Assembly (NCBI GenBank): GCA_950295325.1
Contig: OX485803.1
Location: 23,748,001 to 23,812,000 of the forward strand
Source: Polytrichum commune
Lineage: Eukaryota > Streptophyta > Polytrichopsida > Polytrichales > Polytrichaceae
Direction of reading: 5' to 3'
DNA: 64,000 nt
The translations under genes and the position numbers were made by a program. Below are positions 61,913 to 64,000 of the stretch, piece by piece. Below the pieces are notes generated by a model. That model did not search any database. It saw only the letters and a program-made list of their open reading frames with translations, and was not told the origin of the DNA. Positions within the stretch are counted from its first letter, which is position 1, and every line of letters starts with the position of its first letter.

Positions 61913-63780
61913 ATGGGGACAGAGGCTGTGAAACCTGTGGCAGAATCGTGGTGGGACTGGATTAGTTCGAATCACAGTAATTTCCCTGGAGATGATGCAC
62001 TGGAATCCGAGAAACAAAAATACTTTAAAAGTCTTGTGGAACGGTGTGTGCTGGTGGAGTCTTTGTCACCCACTGTGACGGCACCGATCTTGACAGCTGC
62101 AATTGGTCAATTTGGAAATGTGCATGCTGTCAAGTTTCTGAAGTCTCCTCTCACTTTGAAGCAACCTGCTGTGTAAGCAATCTGAACCAATGTCATTGTG
62201 AGCAAAAATGTCATACTGTGAGGTCTTTAACTTTCTCCTGCATGTTGCGCTGGAAGATAGACACCATGACACAGGCAATGCAGATGTTACTAGTTCAACA
62301 AAGAACGTCAAGCAAACACATTTGGAATTTGTCATGCCAACTCATCTGAGTCATACAATGTGCATGCGAGTCATGTGTGTGAAACATAGTATGATTCACA
62401 TGTTGCAACATCCAGCCATGTTTGATGTTTGTACTTTTGAGAGTATCTTTTGCAAACAGTATTCTCATCACATTGGTTGCTGCCGGCAATCACTGCCCAG
62501 TATGAGTTTGTTTTGTTCACTTGCACATTTTTTCAAAAAGTTCTCTTGGTTCTCCTACACATTGGAGAAGTTCTTTGATTGAGCCTTGGATTTTTTATGC
62601 ATAGGGTTGTCAATTCTTCAAGCTTTCTTGTTAGCTTATATTTTATTTTGGATCCTGCTGAAGTATTTAGAATAATGGAGCAAATGCACCACTTTCAGGT
62701 CTGCAGTATTGGAGATGCAGAGTCGAGAGCAGGCCTCATTGGTGGAGTATGTTTGAGTGTTGTTTGAGAGTATTTTTTGCAAAGAGTCTTCTTATTACAT
62801 TGGTTGCTTTCAGCAATTGCTCTAATGTAATGCCTAGTATGAGTTCTCAAAGTTCATCTGCACTGTTGTCATAAAAGATCGAAGGTATCCTACACATGGG
62901 GAGAAGTTGTTTGATTGAGCCTTGACTGTTAATGCATAGGATTGGCAGGTTTTCAAACTTTCTTTTCTGATGTTTTTATTTTGGAATTTCTGCTGAAGTA
63001 TCTAGAACATTGGAACAAATGCACCACTTCAGGTCTGCAATATTGGAGATGGACAGTCGAGAGCAGGCCTCCACGGTTGAGTCTCAATTGCGAGATTATC
63101 TTTTCATGATCGGTGGCATGCCCAGGCCTGCCCGTGCTCGACGAGCAGAACCAGTCATGCTGGTGGACCATCCTTGCAACAGGAAAAGAAAGTGTGAGGT
63201 GAAACTTATCAGCAGGAGTGATCCTAATAAGGGCTCGCTATTTTTGAAGCGCTCGAAAGTTGAACAACAAGCAGCTGAAGCTTGTGTCCTTTATGAGGTG
63301 AGCACCAATTTCAACTTTCTTAGATATGGATAATGTTTACAATTCTGCTGAGACTGACAGCAGTTTGCCATCTTTTTGGGTGAGTGATACTTGTCTTCAA
63401 TGTGAGTTCTCTCCTTAAAGGGCATGGAAACAGACAGGAATGCAACTTGTCAGAGGTTTATCATCTCTGGTGCTTCAATTATGTGGATAATGTAGTTTAT
63501 GAGAGTACATGTTAATTGACCACCTATAGTTGACTTGTGCATTGGTCTGTAGTAGCAAATGCGTTCATGTAATTTGGTGGCTGCACCACCTACTCTTTCT
63601 GGGAGATATTGATCACATTTATGTCCTCATGGAATCCAGCAACAGAGAAAGGCTGAACAGGATCTGGCCAAGAAGCATGAGGAGAACTACGCGGATCTAA
63701 AAAGGAAGTATGCGTCCATCAAGGACAACAAAGACTTGGAACTTCTTCGGCGAGCGTATAACCTGGCTCGAGATATCTGA
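61913..63780 (+). CDS. RRM-like protein resembling plant AIPP1/EDM3-type RNA-binding proteins, three exons
   Basis: Exons: 61913-62172 (donor GTAAGC), 63033-63297 (acceptor CACTTCAG, donor GTGAGC) and 63640-63780 (acceptor ATCCAG, stop TGA). Phases are 2 and 0 and match, giving 221 aa. After a Trp-rich N-terminus ('WWDWI', residues 13-17) comes an RRM-like beta-alpha-beta segment ('CVLVESLSPTVT', then 'GQFGNVHAVKFL', residues 45-76), a beta strand, and a 'GGMPRPARARRAEP' motif (114-127). The C-terminus is basic and coiled-coil (about 160-221). From memory this order matches the small plant RRM proteins that act with ASI1/EDM2 in processing transcripts containing heterochromatic introns, but I could not run a search. 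An upstream coding exon is possible because the frame is open before the ATG. The RRM lacks a clear RNP1, as in divergent members. Intron 1 carries a duplicated pseudo-exon. Confidence 0.75.
62438..62765 (+). repeat. Tandem duplication around exon 2, upstream copy with pseudo-exon
   Basis: About 328 bp that recurs directly at 62766-63095. It contains a copy of the start of exon 2 (62699-62756) with the same acceptor context ('actttcag') and the same reading phase, but it reaches TGA at 62754-62756 after 18 codons. Confidence 0.85.
62766..63095 (+). repeat. Tandem duplication around exon 2, downstream (functional) copy
   Basis: Direct repeat of 62438-62765; it includes the real exon 2 acceptor at 63031-63032. 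Shared blocks are 'gagagtat.ttttgcaaa.agt', 'cctagtatgagtt'-like, 'tttgattgagcctt', 'ctgctgaagtat' and 'gtctgca.tattggagatg'. Confidence 0.85.
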
Positions 63781-64000
63781 AATGTGGGATCATTGCACTA
63801 TGCAGTAGAGGACATGAACCACTATGCTCATGGCCAACTTTTGGTCTGTCCACTTGTCTCACAAGGTTGCAGCATGACCGAAAATTTTGTAGGAAGGTCA
63901 GTCCAACATATCCTCATGTACAAAATTATGCAACCTATAGCATCAGTCTTTATGGGTTGACTGCAGGTGTGCTAAAGCACACAGGTGGAGGTTTGGAAGG
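63781..64000. other. 3' flank of the RRM-like gene
   Basis: Downstream sequence, probably 3' untranslated region. No further gene is visible before the window ends. Confidence 0.4.

Overview
The window is nuclear DNA from a plant. The evidence is two intron-containing copies of a plant-type S-adenosylhomocysteine hydrolase gene (with the insertion typical of plant enzymes), canonical GT-AG introns throughout, and a dense mix of plant-style DNA transposons (MULE, PIF/Harbinger, Tourist-like MITEs, a pogo-like fragment). The sequence alone does not fix the lineage. A non-flowering streptophyte (bryophyte, lycophyte, fern or charophyte) is my guess and is only inference. Most of the 64 kb is AT-rich transposon debris; the host genes are few and stand out by higher GC and consistent exon phases.

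Layout. 1-3 kb: dispersed and tandem repeats. 2.7-4.7 kb (minus): a proline-rich protein gene of two exons. 6.5-9.2 kb (minus): a three-exon gene for a 198-residue protein with a mitochondrial-looking N-terminus. 10-21.7 kb: Tourist-like MITEs and decayed reverse-transcriptase fragments, otherwise no genes. 21.7-36.05 kb: one large Mutator-like element (MULE) of about 14.3 kb, with a perfect 9-bp target duplication, terminal inverted repeats of about 370 bp and two convergent genes (a MULE/SWIM transposase on the minus strand and a zinc-finger, proline-rich accessory gene on the plus strand). Its right terminal repeat was later split by a 3.3-kb PIF/Harbinger element, which itself holds a pogo-like fragment and an intact 411-aa Myb/NAM-like ORF. 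36.2-38.8 kb and 48.8-51.4 kb (plus): tandem SAHH genes encoding identical 487-aa proteins, separated by about 10 kb of repeats including a 1.56-kb composite MITE and a near-perfect foldback. 52.16-58.12 kb: a second, fuller Harbinger element with a Myb-like gene and a DDE transposase carrying two stops and a frameshift. 60-63.8 kb (plus): a short TIR element and a three-exon gene for a 221-aa RRM-like protein whose middle exon region is tandemly duplicated.

The host genes do not form an operon-like unit. SAHH recycles S-adenosylhomocysteine after methylation reactions, and the gene at 61.9-63.8 kb resembles an RRM protein linked in Arabidopsis to heterochromatin-aware RNA processing (recalled resemblance, not searched). 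The most informative content is the nesting history: Tourist-like MITE, then MULE, then Harbinger, with pogo-like DNA inside it. The unbroken left terminal repeat of the MULE preserves the empty target site of the Harbinger insertion.
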